DNA from: a virus | Strand: one strand, 5' to 3' | Length of the DNA stretch: 30,755 nt | Virus record (IMG/VR): IMGVR_UViG_3300032093_000578 | Coordinates: 1 to 30,755 of that record | Part shown: positions 12,383 to 19,812 of the stretch, piece by piece | Layout of the letters: every line of letters starts with the position of its first letter | Numbering within the stretch: position 1 is the stretch's first letter | Made by a program: the position numbers and the translations under genes | Notes under the pieces: generated by a model | The model's input: only the letters and a program-made list of their open reading frames with translations | What the model was told of the DNA's origin: nothing | Databases searched by the model: none

Positions 12383-13324
12383 TTAGTTATCTCCTATATG
12401 TTTCACTTGGAGTCGCACGGACTCCTTACCTTCTTTCGTGGGAAGGTAGCCTAGTAGTCGTTCTACCTCGGCTTTGTCCACAGTCTTTGCTCCAGGAAGC
12501 GTCGTCCACGTGACGCGTACGCCCGTCTCAGTCACTCCTGTAAAGCCAGTCAAGGCTTCCTTCAGCGAATCCTTCTTCGCTTCCAGTTCCTTGATTCTCT
12601 GATCTAGTTGCAGGTATTCAAGCGCGTTGCTCTGTGCAGTGGGGTCAGCGATTTCTATATCACTCTGCACGATAAGTTCTTTTTTTAGACCAACGCATCC
12701 AACCTCACCCGACGCGTCAAAGTACTTGCAATAGAACTTGCAGTAACTTTCATCTCGCTCAGGTGCTGGCGCTTCTTCCGAAGCCTTGATTGCCTCTAGC
12801 CAGTTCAGTGCTTCGAGTGCAATGTTCTCATCGTAGGGTTCCGAGTGGACCTTGATGTCACGCTCGTCACCATCACGGGGTATGGCTACCAGATTGACTC
12901 GTTGGGGCTTCCCCTTCCCCGACTTATCAAGCAGATAGCCATACACCTGAACTTGCCAGCGCTGTTGCTTGCTTGGAAAATACGCAAGATTTTTAGCCTT
13001 GGTAGTTTTCCAATCCACCACATCGCCTGTCTCTGGAATGAAGAGATCGATATGAGCCTTCATTCCATTGAACTCTACTGTTTCTTCGATTATGAAGTTG
13101 TCGTGTTTGGCAATGGCTTTCTCGATTGCAGAGTGTATGGCTGTTCCCATAATCGCTGCAAGTTTGAGTTCGCCACCGTTGGTCGCAGGCTGGCTATTGA
13201 GTTTGTACCAGACCTTACGACGGCACCCACCAAGTTCTGATGGGCCAATCTGAGTTTGCTTACTGCGCCCACGATTGTTCTCCTTATCGTAGAGCGCCTC
13301 CATTAGAACATCTTTTATATCCAC
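12383..13324 (-). CDS. Cas4/RecB-like PD-(D/E)XK exonuclease with iron-sulfur cysteines
   Basis: The 313-residue protein shows the RecB-nuclease motifs: His64 (MGTAIHSAIEKA), AHIDLF (Asp93), DWKTTK (Asp104, Lys106) and QVQVYGYLL (Gln125, Tyr128). Cys34 (GGCRRKVW) plus Cys195, Cys199 and Cys210 give the one-plus-three cysteine arrangement of Cas4/AddB-type 4Fe-4S nucleases. A coiled C-terminal part follows. It probably degrades or resects DNA ends for recombination. GTG 13324 is preferred: GGGAGG is seven bases upstream and it overlaps the preceding gene's end. ATG 13303 is an alternative. Confidence 0.87.
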   Translation of the reverse strand: MDIKDVLMEALYDKENNRGRSKQTQIGPSELGGCRRKVWYKLNSQPATNGGELKLAAIMGTAIHSAIEKAIAKHDNFIIEETVEFNGMKAHIDLFIPETGDVVDWKTTKAKNLAYFPSKQQRWQVQVYGYLLDKSGKGKPQRVNLVAIPRDGDERDIKVHSEPYDENIALEALNWLEAIKASEEAPAPERDESYCKFYCKYFDASGEVGCVGLKKELIVQSDIEIADPTAQSNALEYLQLDQRIKELEAKKDSLKEALTGFTGVTETGVRVTWTTLPGAKTVDKAEVERLLGYLPTKEGKESVRLQVKHIGDN

Positions 13325-13521
13325 CGCTTTTCCTCCCGATTCCAATTCCCATCCCAAAGGGTAATGGTCACGTTGAAGAAAATCAAACTTAGTTGCAAGA
13401 CTCGAACCATCTCTAGTGGCTCGTGCCAATACTCTTCGTGATAGTAGTCAAAGCCAATACCAAAATTAGTCAGGCTGTAACGGTTGACGTGAATCGTCAA
13501 TCTTCCAAAATCCTTGTACAT
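13315..13521 (-). CDS. 68-residue aromatic-rich hypothetical protein
   Basis: Begins MYKDFGRLTIHVNRYSL and ends FFNVTITLWDGNWNREEKRW. Its ATG directly follows the stop of the Ntn-hydrolase gene and its end overlaps the nuclease start, so coupling is likely. It may be a distant relative of the 9544-9726 product. Function unknown. Confidence 0.65.
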   Translation of the reverse strand: MYKDFGRLTIHVNRYSLTNFGIGFDYYHEEYWHEPLEMVRVLQLSLIFFNVTITLWDGNWNREEKRWI

Positions 13522-14100
13522 CTACTCGCCCTTCCTTTGTACTGCCAACTGTATGGGTGGACAGGTATTGACGTCAAGCACCGACGCGATCTCAACGGCG
13601 CGTCGTGCGTAGTGTTCTGCTCGTGAGAGTTGCGTGATGGGTTTCTTCAAAGAATATAGATATCCGAGGGCAAACTGTCCACCCGTCCCGATACCGTAGA
13701 CACCGAACTCAGACTGGAAGAATGATAGGTCGCAGGCGATATGGAAGATCTCGCCGTCAAAGGCGAGCAGGTAGTCGAAGCCTGAGTCCTTGTCCTTCTC
13801 TGCCCCTGAGTAGTCGTAGCCCTGCTCACGGAAAGCCGTGATGATAGATGGGATCACTGACCTACCCATAAACCTAACAGGGTCGCCGCCCCGATAGGCA
13901 GGCGGCTTCCAGTTGTAGGTGAGTATGTCACCTGGTCTGGTGTCTCCTGTGATTCCTAATAGGTACTTGCCGACTGAGACAATCTTCGGCGTAGTAATGC
14001 TGATAGTGCGTAGGTTGTCTTCTGTGATCTGGCTATCAGCAGCCAGCACAGCGTAGTCTGGTGTCTGGACGGCGCAGAGGGTAGTCATAGTGCTAATCAT
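13522..14100 (-). CDS. Proteasome-beta / HslV-like Ntn-hydrolase
   Basis: The 192-residue protein aligns with proteasome beta-type subunits. Thr6 of MISTMTTLCAVQ would be the N-terminal nucleophile. The conserved LAADS puts Asp22 exactly 16 residues after it (Asp17 of the proteasome), and TPKIVSVG supplies Lys39 (Lys33, one residue later). GIGTGGQFALGYLYS and a closing helix (ARRAVEIASVLD) also match. Starting at Met5 would expose the Thr after Met removal; starting at 14100 leaves a five-residue propeptide. The 14100 start has GGAGG five bases upstream. Target unknown: a phage or host protein could be processed, or it may act as an amidohydrolase. First gene of the leftward operon. Confidence 0.82.
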   Translation of the reverse strand: MISTMTTLCAVQTPDYAVLAADSQITEDNLRTISITTPKIVSVGKYLLGITGDTRPGDILTYNWKPPAYRGGDPVRFMGRSVIPSIITAFREQGYDYSGAEKDKDSGFDYLLAFDGEIFHIACDLSFFQSEFGVYGIGTGGQFALGYLYSLKKPITQLSRAEHYARRAVEIASVLDVNTCPPIQLAVQRKGE

Positions 14101-14134
14101 ACACGCCTCCGGCGTGTCGTTGCGGAGCAACACG
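14101..14134 (-). promoter_or_regulatory. Leader with two mutually exclusive hairpins over the ribosome binding site
   Basis: On the minus strand ACACGCC-GGA-GGCGTGT (14117 to 14101) forms a 7-bp hairpin ending at the base before the ATG and containing the GGAGG ribosome binding site. Just upstream CGTGTTGC-TCC-GCAACgACACG (14134 to 14113) forms another hairpin with one bulged G. The ACACG segment (14117-14113) is shared, so only one can form. One state hides the site and the other frees it, as in attenuators and thermosensors. The structure is seen; regulation is inferred. Confidence 0.6.
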
Positions 14135-14141
14135 GTAACAG

Positions 14142-14170
14142 TGAGTAAACTACGAGCGTGAGCGAGTCAA
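14142..14170 (-). promoter_or_regulatory. Weak candidate promoter of the leftward DNA-metabolism operon
   Basis: On the minus strand TTGACT (14170-14165, 5/6 to the -35 consensus) is followed by TTTACT (15-base spacing, 4/6) or TACTCA (17-base spacing). Some promoter is needed here because a terminator at 14506-14542 isolates this operon from the late genes. The -10 is poor. Confidence 0.3.
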
Positions 14171-14499
14171 AACATAGACGGGCGCGTAAGCGCCGAAGCG
14201 CCCGTCCTGGACTGCGAGGCGCTGGTGCGCCAGCCGAGCAGTCTGTGTGGCTCCGTCTACTCCGCCTGCTGAAAAACGAGCAGAGCATACCAAAGCCTTT
14301 CGGCTCAGACCTGCGCGATCTTGGCCCTATCCACATCTGTCCGTGTGGCTGTGAGGTCTTCAATGTGATGGTCTGCTTCGAGGACTACGAGATTGTCTGG
14401 TGGTTCTTGGACGCTACCTGCGTCTCCTGCGGTAACCTGGTACGAGTTCCTTGCCCAGTGGATAATCCCGCCCAAAACGGGGGGTTAGCGGATATCTAA
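14158..14499 (+). CDS. Zinc-ribbon phage protein on the opposite strand
   Basis: The convincing part is residues 45-108: PKPFGSDLRDLGPIHICPCG, VCFEDYEIVWWFLDATCVSC and a PCPVDNP end, with CPCGC and CVSC as a zinc ribbon. The type is familiar from actinophages, with no known function. Translation is open from GTG 14158, but residues 1-30 are Arg/Ala/Gly-rich and their DNA holds two hairpins (14177-14206 and 14211-14242). The true start may therefore be GTG 14248; neither start has a good ribosome binding site. It is the only plus-strand gene between two minus-strand operons. Confidence 0.65.
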   Translation: MSESKHRRARKRRSARPGLRGAGAPAEQSVWLRLLRLLKNEQSIPKPFGSDLRDLGPIHICPCGCEVFNVMVCFEDYEIVWWFLDATCVSCGNLVRVPCPVDNPAQNGGLADI

Positions 14500-14505
14500 G
14501 GGCAT

Positions 14506-14542
14506 AAAAAAAGAGGCCCCCACCCCGTTAGGGATGAGGGCC
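14506..14542 (-). terminator. Intrinsic terminator of the late operon
   Basis: On the minus strand a 12-bp stem with two G-U pairs (14542-14531 with 14526-14515) and a TAAC loop is followed by TCTTTTTTT. On the plus strand the two wobble positions become C-A mismatches, so the element is built for leftward transcripts. It lies just after the holin gene. Confidence 0.88.
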
Positions 14543-14564
14543 ATTGCCTCGCAGTTATCTTGAG

Positions 14565-14759
14565 TTACTTCTTCTTCTTACCAAACTCCACCGCAGACGG
14601 ATCGAGCCACTTGAGAACAGGTCCAAGAAAACCCGCTAATGCGGCAGTACCTAACACTTTCGGATCAGTCTCCCCTGCTATGTAGAGCGCTACTGCAGCC
14701 GATGCCGCAGCACGAAACCACGTCAAAGACATCTGCTTGAATTGCTCGTTGATTTTCAT
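14565..14759 (-). CDS. Holin-like small membrane protein
   Basis: The 64-residue product has hydrophobic segments (SLTWFRAAASAAVALYIAG and VLGTAALAGFLGPVLKWL) and a lysine tail. This matches small actinophage proteins annotated as holins, including the WLDPSAVEFG ending. It lies directly after the endolysin with a one-base overlap. It would permeabilise the membrane and release the endolysin. The family call rests on pattern memory and position. Confidence 0.78.
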   Translation of the reverse strand: MKINEQFKQMSLTWFRAAASAAVALYIAGETDPKVLGTAALAGFLGPVLKWLDPSAVEFGKKKK

Positions 14760-15229
14760 TAGTCCTCCTTCGGACTGGTTGGGTCTTTCTTCTTGCGTTT
14801 TACCCTAATGAACTTGCTCTTGACCTTGTTCCACTTCTTAGGACCTCCGGTCCAAGGGAACCAGTCTGAGGTGTCATTCTCAAACTCTGGGTAGATGGAG
14901 ACGTGTAGGTGCTTGTTGTGTGGATTCGCACCGCCATAGGTATTCTCACCCCTACTACGGGACCAGATGCGGTTCCTGAAGATGAGGTACTTGACCCTCT
15001 TGTCCTTCTGTAGTTCAGAGTAGATGACCCTGCAGTCGATCCCACCGAGTGGGTCGTGGGTCAGGTCTACTGCGTGTCCTGAGTTATGATCCGAGTTCGG
15101 GTTCTGATGGACGTGAGCAGCAGAAGGAAGCAGTCCATCGCTCGCCTTCTTCCTTTTCGGAGCAAGAGCAGTCGCCTGTCGCAACAGAGCGACGGCAGCA
15201 TTGCTGGGTCTCTTCGCTAATGGGATCAT
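14759..15229 (-). CDS. Endolysin, M15-type peptidase
   Basis: The 156-residue protein carries the M15 zinc-peptidase motifs: SDHNSGHAVD (46-55, the SxHxxGxAxD motif) and HLH (107-109). They give the His, Asp and His zinc ligands. M15 enzymes cut peptidoglycan stem peptides (D-Ala-D-Ala carboxypeptidase or L-Ala-D-Glu endopeptidase). The C-terminus is strongly basic (about 135-150), possibly a cell-wall-binding tail. There is no signal peptide, so a holin is needed; holin-like genes lie on both sides. Confidence 0.88.
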   Translation of the reverse strand: MIPLAKRPSNAAVALLRQATALAPKRKKASDGLLPSAAHVHQNPNSDHNSGHAVDLTHDPLGGIDCRVIYSELQKDKRVKYLIFRNRIWSRSRGENTYGGANPHNKHLHVSIYPEFENDTSDWFPWTGGPKKWNKVKSKFIRVKRKKKDPTSPKED

Positions 15230-15433
15230 TCATTTCCTCAGTGCTTCCTTGACGAGATCGGTTAGTAGGTCCACCTTCTCTTCGAGGTGGTTCACTTTGT
15301 CTTTGATACTTGACCCCCCATTCGGCTTGAGTTCGTTGAGATAGTGCTTGACTAACCAGCGAACAAGGGCTGCGAAGCCCGATACAAGGGTGAATACGGC
15401 AACGGCAAGGCCTGCCCATTCAGTAGGGGTCAT
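15230..15433 (-). CDS. Second membrane protein of the lysis cassette (holin / DUF2746-like)
   Basis: The 67-residue product has one transmembrane helix (about 8-28), the LKPNGGSS linker and a coiled-coil C-terminus (VNHLEEKVDLLTDLVKEAL). Proteins with this layout sit beside actinophage endolysins and are called holins or DUF2746. It may be the holin, or an antiholin or spanin-like partner of the 14565 product. Confidence 0.7.
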   Translation of the reverse strand: MTPTEWAGLAVAVFTLVSGFAALVRWLVKHYLNELKPNGGSSIKDKVNHLEEKVDLLTDLVKEALRK

Positions 15434-15442
15434 TGATGGCTC

Positions 15443-17680
15443 CTAGATTGTTCTGACAGTGACGACGAGTTTTCCTCCGAAACCGGAGAATCGCTTGTCG
15501 GATGGGGTCTGATTGATAAAGTCCAACTCCTCTATGATGCACAGGAACTCTTCGCCAGAGCGGAAGTCTTGGACTCTGATGGTGTCGCCATTGTTCTCAA
15601 CCGACTCTAGTTGAATCAAGCGGTCATAGGCGCTACCTTCGTAGCCGATCTCCACGCCGAGGCTGTCGCTCTCGTGGTCATAGCAGAAGACTGGAAGTTG
15701 AATCAGGCGCTGTCTAGGAACAGCAGGCAGGGACTTGAGTTGGTAGCCCGTAAAGAGTGGACCCTTGGTTGAATCGTTTGGGTCTCTCGTAAAGATGAAC
15801 TTGAAGCCGAGGTACTCTTGTGGATCCTGCGGATAGGCAATAGATACTTCTGGCACCGGAGTTCCCTTATCAAAGGAGCCAATGTTGAAGGTCTGCTCAT
15901 CTGCTGTGTAGGACTCGATGTCAATCGAGCCGTTGGTTGAATCAAAGCGAGCCTGCAGGAACTTGAAGATCTTAGATTCTAGGGTGTTATAGCGAACATA
16001 ACCAGTCCGTAGATAACCTGTCTCTATCTTATTAGTTGCTGATTCAATGTAGACTGATCCATCACTAGCACCAACCGCGTTGGTGGTAAATGCTAGGCGA
16101 TCGGTGCCATTGATAAAGGCACACGCTGTTGTCTCACGCGTTGTGTTGCCGGTTGGTTTGTATAAATCATAAGCATACGGAAAGACCAGTGGAGATAACT
16201 GCGTTCCAAGATCAATGCGGATAACACCTGGCTCATCCTCAACCGAAGTTGCAGCCCAAGCGAACTTGTCACGGAAAGCAAAGTCATAGACAGGTTGGGT
16301 GTTTTCCCAGATGAGCGGGCCATACGCAATAGACCCATCATCAGAGACTGCGGCAACCCTGATTCCTTTAGTGGTTCCTATCAACATATAGCCTAGGTAA
16401 TAGGCAATCTTGTAGATGCGCTCACCTGATGGCATCTCAGCCGCAGTGATGGCGCTGGCCAAGGTAGGCATAGAACCAGTCGATGTGCTAAGTGTAAACT
16501 TCTGGATATTGGACTGCGTTCCAGAAAACCCCGTAACGTAGATGGCGACACCTGACGATGCGATGCTGGTATAGGTGAAGTCATCTACTGGGTGGGTATA
16601 GGCTAGTGTTCCTCCGCCAGCGCCTGTCAAGGCGGTTGCATTTGTAGGAATCTCGTAGACCTTGTTATTGATGCAGGCTACGATACGTTCCTTGGTGAAC
16701 TCCATCACCACGTTGGTAGCAACCAAGCCTGTTGTTTGGAACATTTGGGTATTTGCTATCCCAGAATGGTCAGCAATCAACTTCTTGTACATCGTCAACT
16801 TGGTAGAGCCACCGGAGGTGACGTTGGTAATCCAATAGCAGTAGACACCATCGTCACACATCGCGTATACCTTGTCATCAGTACCAGCGTTATAGTCGAC
16901 AAAGTGCTGGACGTTGCTCGTGATAGTACCTGTTGACGGTGTAGAGGTTACGTTGGTAGCGGTCTTGGCATATGTAAAGGTGGTCGTGGTAGGAACCGTA
17001 GAGATGGTGTAGGTACCATTGAAAGTAGCATCGACACCCGTTACTTCAATCTCCATACCAACAGCCAGACCGTGAGCAGCGCTTGTTGTCAGCGTAGCCA
17101 CGTTACTTGTTAGAGCCTTGTTGGTGACAGTTGCGGTGATGGTAGGGAAGATCTTGTCAATATCAAACCCATCAAGCATCAAGCAACCAAGGAAGGTATT
17201 GTAAGTAGTAGCGCCAGTGTTCTTGAGTTGTTCCCACTCGATTGACCGCAGGAACTGCTGTGGTCTTAGGTTGGTGTTGAGGTCAGCAGTGGTATGGTGC
17301 GTAGCGTCTACATCGTTGAGAAGGGTTACCTGACCCTTTTCCCATACGTTGCATCCTTTAGATTCGGTGTACTGGAACCGCAAAGACTCGTCTTGGGCAG
17401 GCTCGAAATACTTGATGCCTTGACCAAAGTGAAACGATGACTGGCTACGGAACCACCATCCTGTTAGGGATTGCTCTCCAGCCTCACGGGTCTGATCGTA
17501 CTGTTGCTTACGGTACTGCGCCGTGACACGGCGATATGGACTGTCATCACTAGCGCCAAGGAAGAACGGCAAACCAGCGATTGCCACGTCATACTGAACC
17601 GTTGAGAGTTGGTATGTGTTGGCAGATGCTGGGTTTGAGAGGGCATACGGAATACCCTCTGTGATGTCAAAAGATGCCAC
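15443..17680 (-). CDS. Large tail protein with beta-propeller-like body
   Basis: The 745-residue protein is the largest in the window. Near the start it has VTAQYRKQQYDQTREAG and GWWFRSQSSFHFGQG. A recurrent inserted domain follows at about 195-260 (SNVATLTTSAAHGLAVGMEI, then FNGTYTISTVPTTTTFTYA). The rest is long beta-rich sequence with WD/kelch-like strands (VYAMCDDGVYCYW; GVAIYVTGFSG). I read it as a tail tip, tubular or stopper protein of a short tail; no enzymatic motif is visible. It is the last structural gene before the lysis cassette. Confidence 0.65.
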   Translation of the reverse strand: MASFDITEGIPYALSNPASANTYQLSTVQYDVAIAGLPFFLGASDDSPYRRVTAQYRKQQYDQTREAGEQSLTGWWFRSQSSFHFGQGIKYFEPAQDESLRFQYTESKGCNVWEKGQVTLLNDVDATHHTTADLNTNLRPQQFLRSIEWEQLKNTGATTYNTFLGCLMLDGFDIDKIFPTITATVTNKALTSNVATLTTSAAHGLAVGMEIEVTGVDATFNGTYTISTVPTTTTFTYAKTATNVTSTPSTGTITSNVQHFVDYNAGTDDKVYAMCDDGVYCYWITNVTSGGSTKLTMYKKLIADHSGIANTQMFQTTGLVATNVVMEFTKERIVACINNKVYEIPTNATALTGAGGGTLAYTHPVDDFTYTSIASSGVAIYVTGFSGTQSNIQKFTLSTSTGSMPTLASAITAAEMPSGERIYKIAYYLGYMLIGTTKGIRVAAVSDDGSIAYGPLIWENTQPVYDFAFRDKFAWAATSVEDEPGVIRIDLGTQLSPLVFPYAYDLYKPTGNTTRETTACAFINGTDRLAFTTNAVGASDGSVYIESATNKIETGYLRTGYVRYNTLESKIFKFLQARFDSTNGSIDIESYTADEQTFNIGSFDKGTPVPEVSIAYPQDPQEYLGFKFIFTRDPNDSTKGPLFTGYQLKSLPAVPRQRLIQLPVFCYDHESDSLGVEIGYEGSAYDRLIQLESVENNGDTIRVQDFRSGEEFLCIIEELDFINQTPSDKRFSGFGGKLVVTVRTI

Positions 17681-17698
17681 TATAAGGCCCTTCGGGTA

Positions 17699-17953
17699 CT
17701 AGGAGAGTAGTGCTTTGATATCGTCTGGAGTCAGACCAAGTGCTGCGAGTTTGGCTTCGGCAGCAGCCTTTGCCGCTCGCTTTGCCTCTTCTTGTTCAGC
17801 CTTCCATACATCGTATTGGGCAAAGCCCGCATCAAAATCAGCGCGTGATACTGGCGCACATTCCAACCACTGAATCTTGTCGTAGTCGTTGTCGTGCATA
17901 ATCCACCCACCCTCTGGGCGGAGCATCTGGAGTACCTCTGTTGCTGTTGCCAT
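17699..17953 (-). CDS. Fibre-associated small protein with LGLT tail (1 of 3)
   Basis: The 84-residue product begins MATATEVLQMLRPEGGW, has a coiled-coil Ala/Lys/Glu segment and ends AKLAALGLTPDDIKALLS. That ending recurs at 20861-21088 and in weaker form at 25009-25224. Each copy lies within the fibre region. A role as fibre attachment piece or assembly chaperone is inferred from position. ATG 17953 shares one base with the stop of the upstream fibre gene. Confidence 0.65.
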   Translation of the reverse strand: MATATEVLQMLRPEGGWIMHDNDYDKIQWLECAPVSRADFDAGFAQYDVWKAEQEEAKRAAKAAAEAKLAALGLTPDDIKALLS

Positions 17954-18882
17954 TATCCTGCTACCTCCATAAGAATTATTGTGCTTCGCTCGCCAAGATA
18001 CTGCGCTCCAACAGTAGTGCCTGTTGCGCCAGCAGGCGCCATTCTTGTTTTGTATATAGTCGCTGATGTTGTTGCTGGGGTGTCTAACTTTGATAATGAT
18101 AGGCACTGACCTAGTTGAACATTTCCACCAAAGTTGGTAAGACCATATGCTGTTCCAGATATACCAGTTCCAGCCCTGTCAATAATCAAGTTGACTGCAC
18201 CCGCTGCTGCTCCAGGCGATAGGTAGATACCATTCTGGTTTACTAGAACTAGCACCTTGCTTGAGGCGGAAGATGGAGTAATAGTCGCAGTAAGGTTTGT
18301 ATCAAAGAAGGTTCCGAACGAGGAACCACTGGCAGATGACGTGGTTGTTCCTTCTACCACCTGCAGGATCTTGCCAAAGTCTGTACCCCAGGTAAGTCCA
18401 GTAGCAGTTGTTGAGTCCACTTTGAGAACCTGCCCGTTGGTACCTACTGCTAGACGCGCTGGCGTATCAGCAGCCGTTGCTACAATAAGGTCACCCTTAG
18501 CATCTACGATGCTCTTGGCAATAGCAGCATCGGCTGTGGCTACGCCGTTACGGAAGAAGTCTAGGTCGGATGAGGTTAGCGAGTGGCGAATCGTAGCGCC
18601 AGCGGAGTGAGCGATACCAGATACACCAGGTGTTCCTGTGCCAGCCTGACCACGAGAGATAGTCAAGGTATTACCGCTAACATTGGTAACGAAAACAACC
18701 TCTTCGTCAGCAGTATCGGGATCAATAACCACAGTAAAGATATCAACATTACCGGCTGCTAATGTTTCTCCACCGAGGAGCGGAGTAGCAGTGCCTGCCG
18801 GAACAGTCATCGTTGTCTCGGTTGCATTGATCCCATTAGCAAGCGTTGTCTGGACGCTGATAGATGAGTACTTGCGGGTCAT
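17953..18882 (-). CDS. Tail fibre protein
   Basis: The 309-residue protein begins with a beta-rich domain (SISVQTTLANGINATETT; VVFVTNVSGNTLTISRGQAG). It then has the fibre linker VDAKGDLIVATAADTPARLA and TNGQVLKVDSTTATGLTWG, also found at 25224-25877 (TTKGDIYAASAAYTPTRLA). The C-terminal half is a distinct receptor-binding-like beta domain. It is probably a host-recognition fibre. Confidence 0.75.
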   Translation of the reverse strand: MTRKYSSISVQTTLANGINATETTMTVPAGTATPLLGGETLAAGNVDIFTVVIDPDTADEEVVFVTNVSGNTLTISRGQAGTGTPGVSGIAHSAGATIRHSLTSSDLDFFRNGVATADAAIAKSIVDAKGDLIVATAADTPARLAVGTNGQVLKVDSTTATGLTWGTDFGKILQVVEGTTTSSASGSSFGTFFDTNLTATITPSSASSKVLVLVNQNGIYLSPGAAAGAVNLIIDRAGTGISGTAYGLTNFGGNVQLGQCLSLSKLDTPATTSATIYKTRMAPAGATGTTVGAQYLGERSTIILMEVAG

Positions 18883-18891
18883 TTGCCTTCC

Positions 18892-19812
18892 TTACTTCGT
18901 GTAGTGGAGCCTGATTGGGAACTTATCGGACAACTTGAGTGCTTCGTCATTGAGCCTTTGCTGGAACAGGGCGAAGACGTAGCGGGATGCGCCAGCACCA
19001 GCGGTGCTTGGTATCTTGGAATCTGCAAAGTCTGCCTCTGCACTGGTGAGATTGATGCGACCAGCATCAAGGTATGAGAGCAACTTGTAGGCAGCGCCTA
19101 GAGTCACCACATCGTAAGAAGACTCTGGCAGTCCTGTTACATCGGCAAAATCATCCGTGCTGTTATCGAGGGTATTTGCCTCGGTTGCGTAGTAGACCTG
19201 CACGGTACGTCCTGGCTGGATGTTGTCATAGATATTGACAGTGTTGGTTGAGTTGAATGTAGCGATGTTAGCCATACCATCTGCTCGCCACTTGTTGATA
19301 GGCAACCACTCTTGGCTAGAACCTGTCGTCTGCCACGACATATAGAGGATGTTCTCTACATCGTCAGGCAACGCATAGGTAGTCTGGCTGGCATTGAAGG
19401 TAAAGGTGTAGTAGGAAGTAGCCCACAACTTTGGGTAGAGACCGTTGATGGTGTCGTTGATAGCCTTCTTGATATTGATACGTGGGAAGGAAGGAGCCAA
19501 GGTGACCTGAGCAAATGGAGCGTGAGGGGACTCGGTAGTTCCTTGGAATCCTCTGCCGATTGGATATAGAACTCCATCTTTTATTCCGCCCATCACGTTG
19601 AGCGTGTTGTTAGTCTTGTTGAAAGAGTCAATCCAAATAAGTTCGTCGTCAATCTCTATAAGACCTTTAGCAAGGTTGTCGGCTGACCCAACCTGAAGTG
19701 TCAGGTCGTCAGTGTCGATTCCGTCGGTAAGATAGGTGATGCGGTCCTGACGCAAGGAGTAACCTTGCAGGTTACCTTTTACCTCGTCGATCATTTCGCT
19801 TAGTGTGGGCAT
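18892..19812 (-). CDS. Phage structural protein, tail or head-tail adaptor
   Basis: The 306-residue protein begins MPTLSEMIDEVKGNLQGYSL, with a domain rich in DDLTLQVG and IDDELIWIDSF strands. INIKKAINDTINGLYPKLWA and a C-terminal helical part (SYDVVTLGAAYKLLSYLDAG) follow. Helix-strand proteins of this kind occur as adaptor or tail-tube-completion proteins. AAGGAGAAAC precedes the ATG, which lies 41 bases inside the glycosyltransferase gene. Exact role not determined. Confidence 0.6.
   Translation of the reverse strand: MPTLSEMIDEVKGNLQGYSLRQDRITYLTDGIDTDDLTLQVGSADNLAKGLIEIDDELIWIDSFNKTNNTLNVMGGIKDGVLYPIGRGFQGTTESPHAPFAQVTLAPSFPRINIKKAINDTINGLYPKLWATSYYTFTFNASQTTYALPDDVENILYMSWQTTGSSQEWLPINKWRADGMANIATFNSTNTVNIYDNIQPGRTVQVYYATEANTLDNSTDDFADVTGLPESSYDVVTLGAAYKLLSYLDAGRINLTSAEADFADSKIPSTAGAGASRYVFALFQQRLNDEALKLSDKFPIRLHYTK

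Noticed and set aside
14097-14363. Minus-strand frame of 88 codons over the plus-strand zinc-ribbon gene
   Set aside because: Basic low-complexity translation, antisense to CPCG/CVSC-encoding sequence and overlapping the hydrolase leader.
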